A stretch of 64,000 nt of DNA from Holophagae bacterium (GCA_029263455.1 JAJCXM010000004.1:310001-374000), one strand, 5' to 3'. Counted from the first letter of the stretch, positions 1 to 10,500 are shown. The notes: generated by a model from the sequence alone, not told the origin. Made by a program: numbers and translations.

Positions 1-227
1 CCTCCGCCGGAGATGGGTGCCAACGACTTGTCGTACTCTTTACGTTGGCGATCGTCTTTCAAGCGGTTATAGGCCTTGACGATCAGCTGATATTCCTTTT
101 CTGCCCTTGGACGAGACTTGTCGTCAAAGCGATCAGGATGCATCTTTCTGGACAATTCACGAAATGCGTGGTGAATTTCCGCAGCTGAACAAGTTTGTTG
201 CAAACCGAGTAGTTGATAATAGTCCAT
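1..227 (-). CDS. J-domain (DnaJ-like) protein, C-terminus cut by window edge
   Basis: Seventy-five codons are visible from ATG at 227 and the frame stays open to base 1, so the C-terminal part lies outside the window. The visible residues form a J domain starting at residue 2: helix II is basic, the HPD tripeptide that stimulates Hsp70 ATPase is at residues 30-32, and helices III-IV carry the usual KAYNRL and RKEYD patterns. A Gly-Gly stretch at the window edge may start a linker. J domains recruit DnaK-type chaperones; whether this is DnaJ itself or a J-domain fusion protein cannot be told, because the zinc-finger and client-binding regions are not in view. Confidence 0.85.
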   Translation of the reverse strand, partial: MDYYQLLGLQQTCSAAEIHHAFRELSRKMHPDRFDDKSRPRAEKEYQLIVKAYNRLKDDRQRKEYDKSLAPISGG

Positions 228-258
228 AGACAACCGTGTTAAAGACAGCAGTATACGA

Positions 259-288
259 ACTCTAACTGTTCTATTCTGTTTTTGTCAA
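259..288 (-). promoter_or_regulatory. candidate sigma70-type promoter of the J-domain gene
   Basis: On the minus strand a perfect TTGACA (283-288) is followed after 18 bp by TAGAGT (259-264), about 30 bp upstream of the J-domain ATG. It sits directly behind the stop of the next minus-strand gene (291). A TATACT hexamer slightly closer to the gene is an alternative -10. Seen in sequence only. Confidence 0.4.
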
Positions 289-290
289 TC

Positions 291-1340
291 TTAGCCTCTG
301 CCCCCGCGTACAAACCGTTTCGCTAGTTTCCGCAAAACATCCGGTACGCCTTTGTCCATCACCAGAAATTTCAAATCACGTTTATTCAATTGAGGAACAA
401 ATCGAGTTGTAAAAGCCAGTGGTGCACGGGGGTTGCGTGTTAGATTTAACAGGATTTTGTAATTTTTTGTCCACTCCCGATTCATGCAAATGATGCGCAG
501 CACCTCGCCTTGCACATTTCTCAAATTTGAATAGAATTCTATCTCGGCTTCCGTGATGCGTGGCGAACGGACGACGGCAGAACAAACGAGTTTATTGGCG
601 TCACGCACCAAAACACTGCGGATCTCTCGATTTCCCTTTATCGCCGCTTGAACTTTTTGTGGAACCGACATCCTAGCAATTTGTTTTAAGACATTTGTGC
701 CAGGGTCGTCTTCATCTTTCTTCACTTCTGCGACGAAGTCTTTGGCGGTAAGTTTCTCCTGACCAAAGACTTCTACGAATTCCTTAGCCTCTGCGATCGC
801 CTGTTTTTGTACTTCCTCGATGCTAAGCGACTCCAGCTCTTCTGCCGGCGACACAAGATCGCGTAGCAACAAGCGTTCATAGTCATCAAGTTTCTGCGTT
901 TGATTGATCGACAGCGCCGGATTGTCGCGAAGAGCTTCGACAATCGTTGGTTCTTTGAGAATCTTTACTTGGTTGTTTACAACCAGATCCAGAAGTTCGG
1001 CTTCAACGAATGGAGCAATAATCAATATGGTTGAGGGTCTGACGGCCGGGTTAAGCAGCGCGGCTGATTTGGCTTTTAACGGTAAGCTGATTTTTTGAAG
1101 GTAAAAATCAAGTGCGTCCGGTTCGCATTCTTTGTCCTCAAGAAACGACTTAAACGCCGCCTCAGGCATCGTTGCCAACGTAGCCTTGGCATCGGTTAGT
1201 AGTTCATTTCGCTGAGTTACTATGACGCTAATGGCTGCAAATAGTTCTTCTGGCGGGACAGGTAAGAAGCCCTTAACCAAGGCCTCGCAGGCATGAGCGG
1301 GGAGCTCTCGGGACCTAATTCGATCGAGGATTGACACCAT
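291..1340 (-). CDS. conserved-looking hypothetical protein, helical
   Basis: I do not recognise this 349-residue protein. It is rich in helix-forming segments with repeating Leu/Ala patterns, has no signal peptide or membrane segment, and carries an acidic linker around residues 160-225; the pattern is reminiscent of HEAT/DUF2336-like solenoids, but no repeat is regular enough to claim. ATG at 1340 is preferred because AAGGA lies 8 nt upstream; an ATG at 1349 is also in frame but sits directly on that ribosome site. The 5' end overlaps the end of the RodZ-like gene by 26 bp, so the two are probably cotranscribed and coupled. Confidence 0.75.
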   Translation of the reverse strand: MVSILDRIRSRELPAHACEALVKGFLPVPPEELFAAISVIVTQRNELLTDAKATLATMPEAAFKSFLEDKECEPDALDFYLQKISLPLKAKSAALLNPAVRPSTILIIAPFVEAELLDLVVNNQVKILKEPTIVEALRDNPALSINQTQKLDDYERLLLRDLVSPAEELESLSIEEVQKQAIAEAKEFVEVFGQEKLTAKDFVAEVKKDEDDPGTNVLKQIARMSVPQKVQAAIKGNREIRSVLVRDANKLVCSAVVRSPRITEAEIEFYSNLRNVQGEVLRIICMNREWTKNYKILLNLTRNPRAPLAFTTRFVPQLNKRDLKFLVMDKGVPDVLRKLAKRFVRGGRG

Positions 1341-2343
1341 CAACGACATCCTTTCTCACCAACGATGAAGCGAGAGATTGTGCAAGGGTCCCGGGCTGAA
1401 AATTCACAAAACCCACATATGCCTTGCGTGAAGAGACCTGGCCCAAGAATTCTACGCCATCTTGAAATCGAAAATGAGAAATATCGCCTAGCTTTACACG
1501 ATTTGACTGACCATATTTATAAACTCTCAATTCGCCAGCCAACAACATGCGCCTGGTAAACTCTTGGCCATCAATATAGACCTCAAACCAGACGTCCTCG
1601 ATCGCTTCGACCGCAAACGTGCTTTCCAGTGCTGCAGATGACGCATTTGCAATCTCGACACCTTCAAGCGACTGTAGCGGCAGACTCAAGGCCGACGGTG
1701 CAGATATTGGTTCAAGCTCGTCGAGCAAAACGCGTTCAGCTTCTTGAGAATCCAGCACTGAAGTTTTATCTTGCATCGTTTGGGGCTTTTGATCAGGCTT
1801 CATCGTCGTGCTCGGGTTGTCGTTCAAGGCACCGACGTTCGACGAACCGAGCTGCTTGTCGTTAAGCTGTGGCTGAGGTACGACCGCAGCTGCGCGGAAC
1901 ATTGGGGAATATTTCCAGGTCACGTATCCCAGCGCCAACAAGACAATAACTATTAAGCCAATTATCCTTAAACTTCGTCGTTTCAGTCGTTTGAATTGAC
2001 GGTCGTCGTACTTAGTGCGTTCGTGCTGCACGATTGACTGAGGTTTAATATTAAATTGCTCATTGAATTGAGACGTAATGATGTCCTCATCAACGCCTAG
2101 GAAGCCGGAATACGCACGTAAGAAATTCCGCGTATAGATACCACCTGGCAACGCTTTCATATCGTCGTTCTCGATCGCAATTAGGAACATTTTTGCGATC
2201 TTAGTTTCCTTAGCGATTTCGTCTAACGATATGTCGCGTTTTGTCCGCTCACGCTTTAACATTTCACCGACACTATGGTCACGTGCTTCGTTTTTGCCGT
2301 TGGCGATGCTATCTTTTGTTTTGTGTTTATTCGTCTTACCCAT
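1315..2343 (-). CDS. RodZ-like membrane protein with N-terminal HTH
   Basis: The 342-residue product has the RodZ/HTH_25 architecture: a Xre-like helix-turn-helix at about residues 25-90 with the typical GEMLKRER start and the YTRNFLRAYS motif, a juxtamembrane basic patch, one transmembrane helix around 130-150, a Pro/Gln/Ser-rich periplasmic linker, and a C-terminal DUF4115-type beta domain at roughly 245-325. RodZ proteins link MreB filaments to the cell envelope, but many HTH_25/DUF4115 proteins outside Proteobacteria are uncharacterised, and no mreB is nearby. An ATG follows an in-frame GTG; the ATG is better placed behind GAAGAG. It is the first gene of a two-gene unit with the overlapping unknown gene downstream. 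Confidence 0.8.
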   Translation of the reverse strand: MGKTNKHKTKDSIANGKNEARDHSVGEMLKRERTKRDISLDEIAKETKIAKMFLIAIENDDMKALPGGIYTRNFLRAYSGFLGVDEDIITSQFNEQFNIKPQSIVQHERTKYDDRQFKRLKRRSLRIIGLIVIVLLALGYVTWKYSPMFRAAAVVPQPQLNDKQLGSSNVGALNDNPSTTMKPDQKPQTMQDKTSVLDSQEAERVLLDELEPISAPSALSLPLQSLEGVEIANASSAALESTFAVEAIEDVWFEVYIDGQEFTRRMLLAGELRVYKYGQSNRVKLGDISHFRFQDGVEFLGQVSSRKAYVGFVNFQPGTLAQSLASSLVRKDVVDGVNPRSN

Positions 2344-2483
2344 CACAACTCTTCTTATTTTATTAAGTGGAAGGACAGCGCGGTCTACTCACCCCGGCCC
2401 ATGCAAATTCACTAAGTCCATTTCAATCTATTCTATCGCTTTGCTGTCTGTAATCCACAAGACAAACTCAAAAACAAGGATTA

Positions 2484-2954
2484 GTGCTTGTTAAGTTATA
2501 CGCCTCCAACCGGAAATTCGAAATGAAATCTTCCACTCGCATCCTGAACTTAGTCCAATTAAGGGTCAGCGACACAAGCTACGAACCAAAAACAGAGTGG
2601 CTCTTTGCTAACCGAATCTCCAACGAGAAGACGGACTTCTTTCTGACAACTGGCCTGGACGGTGCCGGAGATGTAAGCATCGCCGAAGCTGGCAGATGGA
2701 TCCAAGATGTGTTAAACGGCCAATGTTCTATGGCTGCCATCGCACTGGTAGTCCAACAGTTGACATCGGACTACGGCAACAAGAAGGAAGCCTTGCAAGA
2801 AGAACGCAAACGCTTCAGTTGGCAATTTACTCAAACACAAGCGCTGGCAGGCTTAATGGGTTTTATCGACAAGAAAAAGCAACGCTTTCATTTACCAGCT
2901 AAACCTCGTCGAGAATTATTGAAGCTTTATCAATGGCTGAATTGCCAATCGTAA
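2484..2954 (+). CDS. hypothetical protein
   Basis: A 156-codon frame with no family I recognise. The GTG start has AAGGA very close upstream; an internal ATG at 2523 (143 residues) is an alternative with weaker ribosome-site context. The protein is mixed alpha/beta at the N-terminus, with a charged helix near residues 100-120 and a basic C-terminus. No signal peptide or membrane segment is visible. Its last 56 bp overlap the end of the convergent phosphorylase gene, which is the longest tail-to-tail overlap in the window and lowers confidence, but no better gene fills this interval. Confidence 0.5.
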   Translation: MLVKLYASNRKFEMKSSTRILNLVQLRVSDTSYEPKTEWLFANRISNEKTDFFLTTGLDGAGDVSIAEAGRWIQDVLNGQCSMAAIALVVQQLTSDYGNKKEALQEERKRFSWQFTQTQALAGLMGFIDKKKQRFHLPAKPRRELLKLYQWLNCQS

Positions 2955-4194
2955 ACAAGGCGGGAATGCGCTCTCGGTTCTGAGATAGCCAGGACTTGGC
3001 TTTTTTTCCGTAAACGAGCAGCAGGACATCGCCAGCCTTGACCTCGTCAGCAAGTTGTTTTTCCAAAATGAAACCAGCCATGGGATCAATTCGATCATTC
3101 TGAGTTATCCTTCCGGCGCCCAATTCTCGAGCGCAGAGGGCCAAGCCGTAACCGTCAATGTCATTGACAAAACCATCACGTGTCGAAGTCACGGCAACGC
3201 CTTCCTGTGTCAACTCCATCGACATGAGTTGGTCAATGGCTCGCACGTCGCCCCCACAAAAATCCAGATAACGACGTAAGGCCTCGATAGCTGCGCCTGA
3301 CTCAATAGCAGACATCAGCATCGCTGCACGTTTCTCTTCGTCGGGCATGTACATCTTTAACATATGGTCAGCTAGCGCCATGACAAGCTCGGCTAGCGGC
3401 GTTTTGGGCCATTCCGTCAAATAACGGACCGCTTCCCACATTTCGACATAATTACCGACAGCCTGTCCCAGAGGTTCCGCCATACGAGAGATGACGCCGG
3501 CCATCTTAAGGCCGCCCAGTATACCCACCTGCTTTAACGACGAGGCAAGCTTGCGGGCATCATCAAAATTCTGCATGAAGGCGCCGGGACCGCATTTAAC
3601 GTCCAAACACAGGTGTGTCCCACCTCCACACATCTTCTTCGACATAATAGACGCCGTTATGAGTGGAATTGAATCAACTGTTCCGGTTACGTCGCGTAAC
3701 GCGTAGAGTGCCCGATCGGCGGGCGCAATGCGTGACGATGGCTGCGCATTTACCCAGCCTATTTCCTGCATCATGCGCTGCAAGGTCAGGTCATCAAATT
3801 CGCAGGTCACGCCAGCTATCGATTCAAATTTATCGATAGTCCCGCCTGTAAAGCCTAGAGATCTCCCTGAAAGCATCGCAACTGGCACCCCGCAGGCAGC
3901 TACAAGTGGTGCCAAGATTAAGGTCACCTTGTCGCCGACACCGCCGGTGGAGTGCTTGTCCACAACAACGGGGAAACCCTTGTAGTGGACACGATCGCCA
4001 GAGTTAGCCATGGCACGGGTCAACAACCAAGTTTCGTCAAATGTCATGCCATTGAGGCGTATGGCCATAAGTAGCGAAGCAGATTGATAGAGTGGGATCG
4101 ATTCGTCAACGACGCCCCGCACCCAAGCTTCTATTTCCGATTCACCTAATTCTGAGCCCCGCTTCTTCGCTTCAATAATTTGAAGCATATCCAT
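2899..4194 (-). CDS. pdp: pyrimidine-nucleoside phosphorylase (thymidine phosphorylase family)
   Basis: This enzyme cleaves pyrimidine (deoxy)nucleosides with phosphate to free base and (deoxy)ribose-1-phosphate in salvage and catabolism. The 431-residue product matches the family length and carries the phosphate-binding KHSTGGVGDK motif at about residues 80-89, then the SGRSLGFTGGT and IDKFESI signatures and the GAFM pocket motif near residue 205. ATG at 4194 is chosen because GGAG lies 9 nt upstream and the residues that follow match the family N-terminus; an upstream GTG at 4209 would overlap the TPR gene. Whether it prefers thymidine only (deoA) or uridine too (pdp) cannot be fixed from sequence. 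It begins one base after the stop of the upstream TPR gene, so the two are likely one operon. Confidence 0.93.
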   Translation of the reverse strand: MDMLQIIEAKKRGSELGESEIEAWVRGVVDESIPLYQSASLLMAIRLNGMTFDETWLLTRAMANSGDRVHYKGFPVVVDKHSTGGVGDKVTLILAPLVAACGVPVAMLSGRSLGFTGGTIDKFESIAGVTCEFDDLTLQRMMQEIGWVNAQPSSRIAPADRALYALRDVTGTVDSIPLITASIMSKKMCGGGTHLCLDVKCGPGAFMQNFDDARKLASSLKQVGILGGLKMAGVISRMAEPLGQAVGNYVEMWEAVRYLTEWPKTPLAELVMALADHMLKMYMPDEEKRAAMLMSAIESGAAIEALRRYLDFCGGDVRAIDQLMSMELTQEGVAVTSTRDGFVNDIDGYGLALCARELGAGRITQNDRIDPMAGFILEKQLADEVKAGDVLLLVYGKKAKSWLSQNRERIPALFTIGNSAIDKASIILDEV

Positions 4195-4195
4195 A

Positions 4196-4945
4196 CTAGG
4201 AAGCTCCACCCGAACTGGCGGCTGTTTTTTGGTTGATTTCGTCTAGCATCGTTTTGGCTTGCTGAAAAATGGGTGCTTTGTCGTCAACACTTTCGTATTT
4301 GCCGACAATGGATTCCAGCTCTTCTCGTGCCGTATTCTCATCACCTTTTTCTTTGTAGCATTGAGCCATCTTGTACTTGATCAAATCTTCGTAGGCAGCT
4401 TTACCATCTGGCCGGGCAAGTACTTGGTTATAAAAATTCAGTGCTTCATCGGGTTGATTTGCTCCCAAGTAAAAGTCGCCTAGTCCGATCAGGGCAAACA
4501 GGCCCATTTCGCCGCTCCGGTTTGCAAGCCCCTTATAGGTGTCTAAGGCATCGGATTCGCGACCTAGATTCAAAAGGATCGCCACCTTATGAATTTGGGC
4601 CTGGTCGGCCGAGATGCCTGTTTGACCGCCAATAATAGCGTCCAGTTTACCTAAGACAGCTTCATTTTTTGCCTGCTCTGATTCGAATTTTTGATCCGCA
4701 TCAGGATCATCGTAGGCCTGAAGCATAAGTTGCTCGACTTCAAATAGCATTTGAGCGGCATTTTCGTGCTTGCTCTTGTTCCATTCAAAGATGCCAATGC
4801 CTATTCCAATCACCGCAAAAAACGCGACGACCAAGCCGACGGTTTGGCTTCGGTGGCTTTGTGCGTAACGGATGCCTCGTTCCATGTAGGAGAGAAATTC
4901 GTCTTCCTTGAGCAATTCTCGACGTTGTTCTTTACGTTTAGTCAT
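4196..4945 (-). CDS. membrane-anchored TPR protein, YfgM-like
   Basis: The 249-residue product has a charged cytoplasmic N-terminus ending in RSQTV, a single transmembrane helix at about 36-54 and a long periplasmic alpha-helical region with several TPR-like repeats between about 65 and 235. This is the layout of YfgM/TPR_21 proteins, which in Enterobacteria associate with the Sec translocon and periplasmic chaperones. Here no bamB or hisS neighbour is present, so the functional transfer is only inference. AAGGA lies 6 nt before the ATG. The stop lies 2 bp before the pdp start. Confidence 0.8.
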   Translation of the reverse strand: MTKRKEQRRELLKEDEFLSYMERGIRYAQSHRSQTVGLVVAFFAVIGIGIGIFEWNKSKHENAAQMLFEVEQLMLQAYDDPDADQKFESEQAKNEAVLGKLDAIIGGQTGISADQAQIHKVAILLNLGRESDALDTYKGLANRSGEMGLFALIGLGDFYLGANQPDEALNFYNQVLARPDGKAAYEDLIKYKMAQCYKEKGDENTAREELESIVGKYESVDDKAPIFQQAKTMLDEINQKTAASSGGAS

Positions 4946-5143
4946 TGGGAATCCTTAAGTCAGTGATCGTTATCGGCGGTTGCATAAAAATGGTGCCTTT
5001 TTGCGTTCTCGAATCGTCTTAGAGCAACGATTAGACGCAGAAAGGCTATCGCGTCGCCGTGCGGTAGCATATGATACACGAAATGTCAGATGATCCAAGA
5101 AAAACCTCATCGCAAAGGGCGACTTAGCTAAGGCTACTGCTTT

Positions 5144-7072
5144 ATGGTCAAGGTGTTAGGTAACGTCCGATTGCAATCTTTGTTGTGCGTGGTTTTTCAA
5201 GTATGCGTTACCTGTTGGATGGGTTTCTTAGCCGTTGACTTACCGCAAAACAACTCGATAAGTCATTTTACGGCTTCGTTCGACGTGTCATTGCCTCATG
5301 ATTATTTTGCCTTAGCTTTGCAACAAGACAAAGCCAAGCCACAGGCGGCCGCTCAACTCATCCAAGAAATCAAGGAAACGGCCGGTGTTCTATTTGCCGT
5401 TACCCCCAGTGACAGGCAAACGCCTATTGGTATCGCTCTGTCGGTACATTTTCCCCCTGCCCGATCGGGGGATTTTGACATTGCTTACTTTACGACCACT
5501 GCAGAGTCCGGAGCTCAGGTAGTAGCACAAATTCAAGAACAACTCGAAACCTATCGACGCCAACATGGACAGGTCCATTTAGCAGGCGACGCCGTTGTCA
5601 ACTACCATTTGGACCAAGAGTCACGCCAAACGCGAACCATCTTTTCTGTTTTATTAATCGCTTGTTTGCTCGCGTCTGCTTTGTTCTCTCGATCCCTAAG
5701 GGTAGCCCTGATTACCGCTGGCTCAATACTGACACCGCTTGCCGTCACGATGGGGACATACGGGCTATTAGGCTACCAATTGGACTTGCTAACGAATCTA
5801 ATCCCTGTGCTCATACTCGTGCTGAGTTTAGCCATGCAGATGCATGTGCATTTGTCGGTGATGCGACACGGGTGCGTTCTCAAGGGCCTGCGTTCCAAGT
5901 TGCGGGCGAATTTGTTGGTCACAACAACAACCTCAATCGGATTTATCTCTCTGGTTACATCCGAGCTCGCCCCAATCCGAACGCTTGGTATATTCATGGC
6001 TGTTTCCATGTGGCTGATTTTTGTTTGGGTTCATGTTTCATATCTCGGGATCGGTAGGATAGGCCAGGCCATTTATCCACCTGTTCCTAAAGGGTTCCGC
6101 ATATTACCGCTCCTGAGCGCTAGAAAAACCGGCGTAGCGCCCATCGGATTCACTCTTTTTGCCAGTGTGACCATTTTTTGCGGCGCTCTGGCCATTTATC
6201 ACACGCCTGTTCAATCCAACGGACTCTACTATTTCAAAGCCAACCACCCCGTTCGCGTGGACACAGACTTTTTTGAGCATCACGTCACCGGCTCCTGCGC
6301 GCTGACCATCGATCTTCCCCAAAATGTCGATTCTGGGTCCGTCAACCAATTTATGGACAGGATGCGGGCATTGGACCAAATTCGACACGCATTCATCAAT
6401 CCCAACCCAACTAGTCGCCAAATGGTCCTGATGGTCAATTCAATCGACAGCCAATCCTACAAACAACTGGTTGAACAGCTAGATCTGGAATTCTATAAAC
6501 ATTTTTCACCAACACAAGCGCTTAAGGTTGGCGGTCCACTTGCCGCCGTTTCTTTGGTGCAAGAACAGCTTTTACAATCTCTTGGTCGAAGCATCCTCAC
6601 ATCATTCGTATTTATCAGTTTGCTCATCATGTTATTAGTACCGCGACGGGTGGGCTTTGCCATCGCGTGGTTACCCAACTTATTTCCGCTCGCTTGCATG
6701 GCGCTGTTCATGTGGGTGGCCGGCATTCAGCTATCAGTTGCCACCATCCTTGTCTTCTCGGTTGCCTACGGGGTTGCCGTAGATGATACGATTCACTTGA
6801 CCCAGAAGTACCTCACAGCACCTGACCCGGCATTTTGGCAGCAGGTCGTGCGCACCGAAGGCTTGGCCGTACTGATGACGACGACGATTCTGGTGGTCGG
6901 CTTCGCAGCTATCGGGCTATCGTCTTTCCAACCGCTTTCGCATTTTGGTATGCTGCTGTCGGTTGGTATGTTAACGGCTTGGTTAGGCGATTTATGGATT
7001 CTGCCAGCGGTTCTGGGCTGGCTAAAACCCAAACATCAACAAGGAGTACTTCATGGCCCTGCAGATCGGTGA
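5144..7072 (+). CDS. RND superfamily (MMPL-type) membrane transporter
   Basis: The 642-residue product has an N-terminal membrane helix, a first extracytoplasmic loop (about 30-165), a bundle of helices, a second extracytoplasmic loop (about 355-480) and a second helix bundle. This is the duplicated RND/MMPL plan. The second half holds the conserved VAYGVAVDDTIHL segment, whose acidic pair normally relays protons. It is shorter than many MMPL proteins because the loops are compact. Family members export lipids, hopanoids or hydrophobic compounds; the substrate here is unknown. The 3' end overlaps the peroxiredoxin gene by 20 bp. The 198-bp divergent gap upstream (4946-5143) probably holds promoters for both directions, though I see no convincing pair of hexamers. 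Confidence 0.85.
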   Translation: MVKVLGNVRLQSLLCVVFQVCVTCWMGFLAVDLPQNNSISHFTASFDVSLPHDYFALALQQDKAKPQAAAQLIQEIKETAGVLFAVTPSDRQTPIGIALSVHFPPARSGDFDIAYFTTTAESGAQVVAQIQEQLETYRRQHGQVHLAGDAVVNYHLDQESRQTRTIFSVLLIACLLASALFSRSLRVALITAGSILTPLAVTMGTYGLLGYQLDLLTNLIPVLILVLSLAMQMHVHLSVMRHGCVLKGLRSKLRANLLVTTTTSIGFISLVTSELAPIRTLGIFMAVSMWLIFVWVHVSYLGIGRIGQAIYPPVPKGFRILPLLSARKTGVAPIGFTLFASVTIFCGALAIYHTPVQSNGLYYFKANHPVRVDTDFFEHHVTGSCALTIDLPQNVDSGSVNQFMDRMRALDQIRHAFINPNPTSRQMVLMVNSIDSQSYKQLVEQLDLEFYKHFSPTQALKVGGPLAAVSLVQEQLLQSLGRSILTSFVFISLLIMLLVPRRVGFAIAWLPNLFPLACMALFMWVAGIQLSVATILVFSVAYGVAVDDTIHLTQKYLTAPDPAFWQQVVRTEGLAVLMTTTILVVGFAAIGLSSFQPLSHFGMLLSVGMLTAWLGDLWILPAVLGWLKPKHQQGVLHGPADR

Positions 7073-7517
7073 ATCAGTTCCACATATATTGGTGAATGAT
7101 CAGGACGGCAACGAAACTAGCTTTGCCGATTTGTCAGGTAAAATCATTGTCCTCTACTTCTACCCAAAAGATTCCACCCCAGGTTGCACCTTGGAAGGTC
7201 AAAACTTTCGCGATCATTACGCGACATTTGAAGAGCTGGGCGCCGAAATCATCGGGGTTTCAAGAGATTCGGTCAGATCGCACAAGAACTTCTCAACGAA
7301 GCAGGGTTTTCCGTTCCCATTGTGGTCGGACGTTGATGAGTCCATTTGCCGCGCATTTGATGTTATTCAAGAGAAGAAACTATATGGTCGTCAATATATG
7401 GGAATCGTACGTTCAACCTTTATTATTGACGCGGCTGGGATCCTGCGTTTCGAAATGCGAGGCATCAAAGTTAAAGGACACGTAGACAAAGTTTTAGAGG
7501 CTATTCGAGAACTCTAA
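7053..7517 (+). CDS. bcp: BCP/PrxQ-type peroxiredoxin
   Basis: Thioredoxin-fold peroxidase that reduces H2O2 and organic hydroperoxides in the cytoplasm. The 154-residue length is typical. The peroxidatic Cys45 lies in the PGCT motif, with the conserved FRD helix after it and the YGRQYMGIVRSTF segment that supplies the active-site Arg. The resolving Cys found five residues later in E. coli Bcp is Gln50 here; the only other Cys is Cys99, so the enzyme may be 1-Cys or use a different resolving residue. AAGGAG lies 7 nt upstream of ATG. The gene starts inside the end of the RND transporter, suggesting coupled expression; its stop interlocks with that of the convergent helicase gene (CTAA, 7514-7517). 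Confidence 0.92.
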   Translation: MALQIGESVPHILVNDQDGNETSFADLSGKIIVLYFYPKDSTPGCTLEGQNFRDHYATFEELGAEIIGVSRDSVRSHKNFSTKQGFPFPLWSDVDESICRAFDVIQEKKLYGRQYMGIVRSTFIIDAAGILRFEMRGIKVKGHVDKVLEAIREL

Positions 7518-10500
7518 TTACCTTGAATAAGAGCGATCATGTCATCGACGGTAAGCCTTGACGGTTGATCGTGGCCTGCCAACAAGCCGTTAACTATTTC
7601 CTTTTTCCTGTCATGAATCTTTAACATCGCCTCTTCAATTGTTTCCTTAGCGATCAACCGATAGACCGTTACTGCTTCTGTCTGACCGATCCGATGTGCG
7701 CGATCCGTCGCTTGATCTTCGACAGCGGGATTCCACCATGGATCCATATGGAACACATAGTTGGCGTGCGTAAGGTTGATGCCTGTTCCACCTGCCCTTA
7801 ACGACACAAGGAATACGGGCACTTCGCCATCTTGGAAACGTTTAATCAGACCTTGCCTATGTTTGACAGGGGTTTCGCCTGTCATGGTCAAGTAAGGCAT
7901 ACGGATACGGTTGAGTTCTTTGGAAATTAGATCCAGGAATGAGGTGAATTGGCTAAACACAAGTGCCCGATGAGACTCGCTTGCAACCTCTTGCACCAAT
8001 TGCGAGAACAGAGCAAGTTTTGATGATTCGCCCTTATATCGTTCGTCGACTAACGACGGATGGCAAGCCAACTGTCGCAGACGCAAGATGCCCGTTAACA
8101 AGCGCAAACGCAAGTTTTCGGCATTGTCATCCACCTGGCGCAAGATCCTATTTCGTTCTTCCAAGTATCTAGTGCGTTGACTATCTGTCATTTCAACTTT
8201 AACAATGATTTCCGTACGGTCGGGCAAATCGCTTAACACTTCGCTTTTGGTACGACGCAATATAAAGGGTCGTATCATGAGTCGTAGGGCTTCCATGCGT
8301 TCACGATCACGGTTCTTTTCGATGGGCGTCATGAAGTTCTGCCTAAAGGTAGACCAATCACCCAATACGGCCGGATCAACCATGCGAAAAATACTCCACA
8401 ACTCGCCCAAATGATTCTCTAACGGTGTACCTGTAAGGGCCAATGTCCATTTACGTTTCAGCTGAGTCGCTGCTTGTGCAGTCTGTGACAGTGCATTCTT
8501 GATGAATTGAGCTTCATCTAAGACCAACGTCCCCCAGACACGTTTCGCCAGCATCTCAATATCGCGCAACAACAATGCATAGCTTACGATTACTATGTCG
8601 CCTAACTTCAACCTTCCTAGTCGTTTACCACGTCCATCTTCGGCATAAATTACCGCATTGAGTGAAGGCGCAAAACGCTCTATTTCTTCACGCCAATTGA
8701 AGACAACGCTTGCCGGTGCCACGATTAACGCAGGCCCTGTAGGTACCCGATCTAATAAGATAGCCAGCCCTTGGATCGTCTTGCCCAGGCCCATGTCGTC
8801 TGCTAGACAAACCCCAATCTCTAGATCGGACATGCGACGTAACCAACGATAGCCTTCCAATTGATAACTTCGTAGTTCGGCATTGAGTTTCGGACTGGGA
8901 TCAAAAGTTTGATCGCCCAAGTTCCGCCATCTCTCTATCTTTTTTTGAAATTCTCCCGCTCCAGACCATTCGATATCTTCTAAGTCAGAAAGGATGGGGA
9001 TAGCCGCGTTTTTCAAAGGTGATTTTGAGCCATCAGGCTGAACGGCTAATTTAAGTCTGCCGAGCTGATTACGCAGCTGAGCATTGATTTGGAGCCATTC
9101 ATGATCGCCTACCGCTACATAATTGGAAGACAGCGAATTAAGGTCTGATAGTGACTGAACGTCCAGTTCAAATTCCTGATCTTCGGTGGTAAGGAAAATA
9201 CGCAGGAAACCATGGGTATCCGTGTGTAGCCTCAGCCGCGGTTGTTTTTCTATGCGGTTGACCCTTGGCTTCCTTTTCAGCCATTCAAGAGACCATTTCC
9301 TTTGTTTTTTTAGCGCCTCAAGGGCCGAAAATGCTTGGTCCAACTCCCTAATCTGAATTAGATCCGCATTAACCGTACCTAGTTCAATGGGGAACCAAGC
9401 TCTGAATCGCTCAAACAAAGCCTCTTCCTGCTCATGATTGCGCCTAATAAGTTGGCCCGCCTGAGATACCAAATAGATGGCATCGTCGGTGACGGCAAGG
9501 CGTTCGCTGACACCTTCGTATTGAATGCGAGGCTTCAAGACCAGCCCATCAAGCGGGTTCAATTCCAGCATGAGCACCAGCGACGGCGCTACAACCGCAA
9601 TAGATGCCTCAACAAGGGCTGGTAATTCAAAATTGAAAAGCGATTGAAGACGCTCAAGACGCTGAATATTACGCATAAGTTCGTTTCTAGTCAGCGCGGG
9701 TCTAGCTTCGATGGTCTCGCGGACGATCTGAAGTCGAAAAGGATCAACTTGGCAGACCACCATTTGTGCCGTTAAGTGATCGACAAACATCAACCCACCG
9801 TCAACCGCATAAACAGAAATATCTGCATGACTGATCTCTTTTGGGACGACACATACATGGAAACGATCATCTCGTTCCTCAAACCGAAAATCTATGTCGC
9901 CTTGACTGACTTTCACTCGTTTATCGTCCCAATAGACGCGAGGATGGCCCAATAAACTCAGCCAAAATCCCCAGGGGTATTTCTTGGCTGACGGATAACT
10001 CGAATAAAAGACGACCTGTCGAAAGTTTTTCAGGTACTCCAATAGATGCTGGTCGTAGGGACCTACATGGGTGAGTTTATATGAATCATTGGCGGTAAAA
10101 CGGCGCACTCTGGCAAAATCGCCGTCACTATTAGGTCGTTCGACATGTATTTCTGGTAACAATTGACCCATTTGCTCGGAGATTTGGACAGCAAGACGTA
10201 CATGGCTTTCGCCGATGGCGGCGCCGCCCAAGTATTTTTCCAAGTACTCAAGCGGATCATTGAGTTGCTGCGGCGACATCTCATCCACTAGCTGCAAGAC
10301 CAAGCCTGTGATGTGCTTGCATATCGACCCTTTACGACCTACCGCGCATGAGCAGGTACAGCGAGTCATCAAAGACGACAAGGGGTCAAAGTCAATCTCG
10401 ACGTTTGACTTACGGCCGTTTGGCGCGACGTGAATGGCATTGACGCTTTCACCCTGGTGAGTGACATCAAATTCAAGCCTATTCTTTTTTACTTGTTTTA

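Noticed and set aside
5662-6057. 131-codon frame inside the RND transporter
   Set aside because: Same-strand out-of-frame shadow; the transporter frame has clear membrane helices through this stretch.
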